Assembly (NCBI GenBank): GCA_021397835.1
Contig: JAJFZO010000028.1
Span: 3,209,501-3,273,500, forward strand
From: Moringa oleifera
Taxonomy: Eukaryota; Streptophyta; Magnoliopsida; Brassicales; Moringaceae
Reading direction: 5' to 3'
DNA length: 64,000 nt
Positions 63,754 through 64,000 of the stretch are shown here, piece after piece. The position numbers were made by a program, and so were the translations under genes. The notes under the pieces are model-generated. The model had not been told where the DNA came from. It saw only the letters and a program-made list of their open reading frames with translations, and did no database searches. Positions within the stretch are counted from its first letter, which is position 1, and every line of letters starts with the position of its first letter.

Positions 63754-64000
63754 ATTTAAAAATAATCTACTTTAATTTACAACATAAGATTTTTTAACAA
63801 AAAGTAAATAATATCTAAACCATGACATGATTAATAACTGAAAGCAAAGATTATTCCAATGGGTAACAGACAACAATTGAATACATTGCCAAGAAAAATC
63901 TTTTACTGGCGAACAGGAGAATTGACTTTCAGTATTCGTCATCTCAGTATCTATTTTTGACAATCTCTGAACCAGAATCTCCATCTTACCATGAAGTTTC
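63754..64000. repeat. 247-bp perfect direct repeat, copy B
   Basis: Identical to 61928-62174 up to the window edge. It starts within copia LTR sequence (ATTTAAAAATAATCTACTTT) directly after GLR coding sequence, with no LTR upstream of it. Confidence 0.97.

Overview
This is a piece of nuclear DNA from a flowering plant, most likely a eudicot. It is strongly AT-rich, its genes have introns, and it is dominated by layered transposable elements: CACTA/En-Spm DNA transposons, Ty3/gypsy and Ty1/copia LTR retrotransposons, and a LINE. No bacterial operons, CRISPR arrays, rRNA or convincing tRNA genes were seen. The species cannot be named from the sequence alone.

Layout. 1-7.4 kb holds eroded CACTA ends, a Transposase_24-like remnant and AT-rich filler. 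7.456-10.993 kb is an intact-looking non-autonomous CACTA element (matching termini, 3-bp target duplication). It sits inside the TNP2-type transposase of a larger CACTA element of the same family (about 7.4-15.5 kb, minus strand). 15.5-24.4 kb holds Tat/Ogre-like gypsy material: gag on the minus strand and an antisense extra ORF on the plus strand, with a 2.2-kb module present twice. 24.85-34.6 kb is one decayed Ty3/gypsy element on the minus strand. Its integrase is split by a second, unrelated CACTA element (25.609-31.045 kb) that carries a piece of a receptor-like kinase gene. 34.6-40.6 kb is AT-rich, with an orphan AP2-domain exon. 40.611-48.167 kb is an inverted copy of 12.534-20.056 kb, with the same CACTA/gypsy junction in both arms. 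48.2-49.9 kb is the 3' part of a LINE.

Host genes occupy the right end. The 3' half of an API5-like (apoptosis inhibitor 5) gene runs on the plus strand (49.957-52.335 kb); it lacks its 5' half and has a frameshift, so it is probably a pseudogene. Converging on it is a complete five-exon glutamate receptor-like (GLR) gene on the minus strand (53.370-56.892 kb, 932 codons). A copia element with a 5-bp target duplication (57.238-61.973 kb) separates this from the 3' end of a second, tandem GLR paralog (62.947-63.752 kb). That paralog is cut off at the window edge by a perfect copy of the copia LTR tail plus its flank, which is either a tandem duplication with a period of 1,826 bp or an assembly artefact.

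Most features are broken elements, and only the GLR gene looks intact. The most unusual points are the large inverted duplication of a composite element, the CACTA element with captured kinase coding sequence, and the duplicated junction at the right edge.
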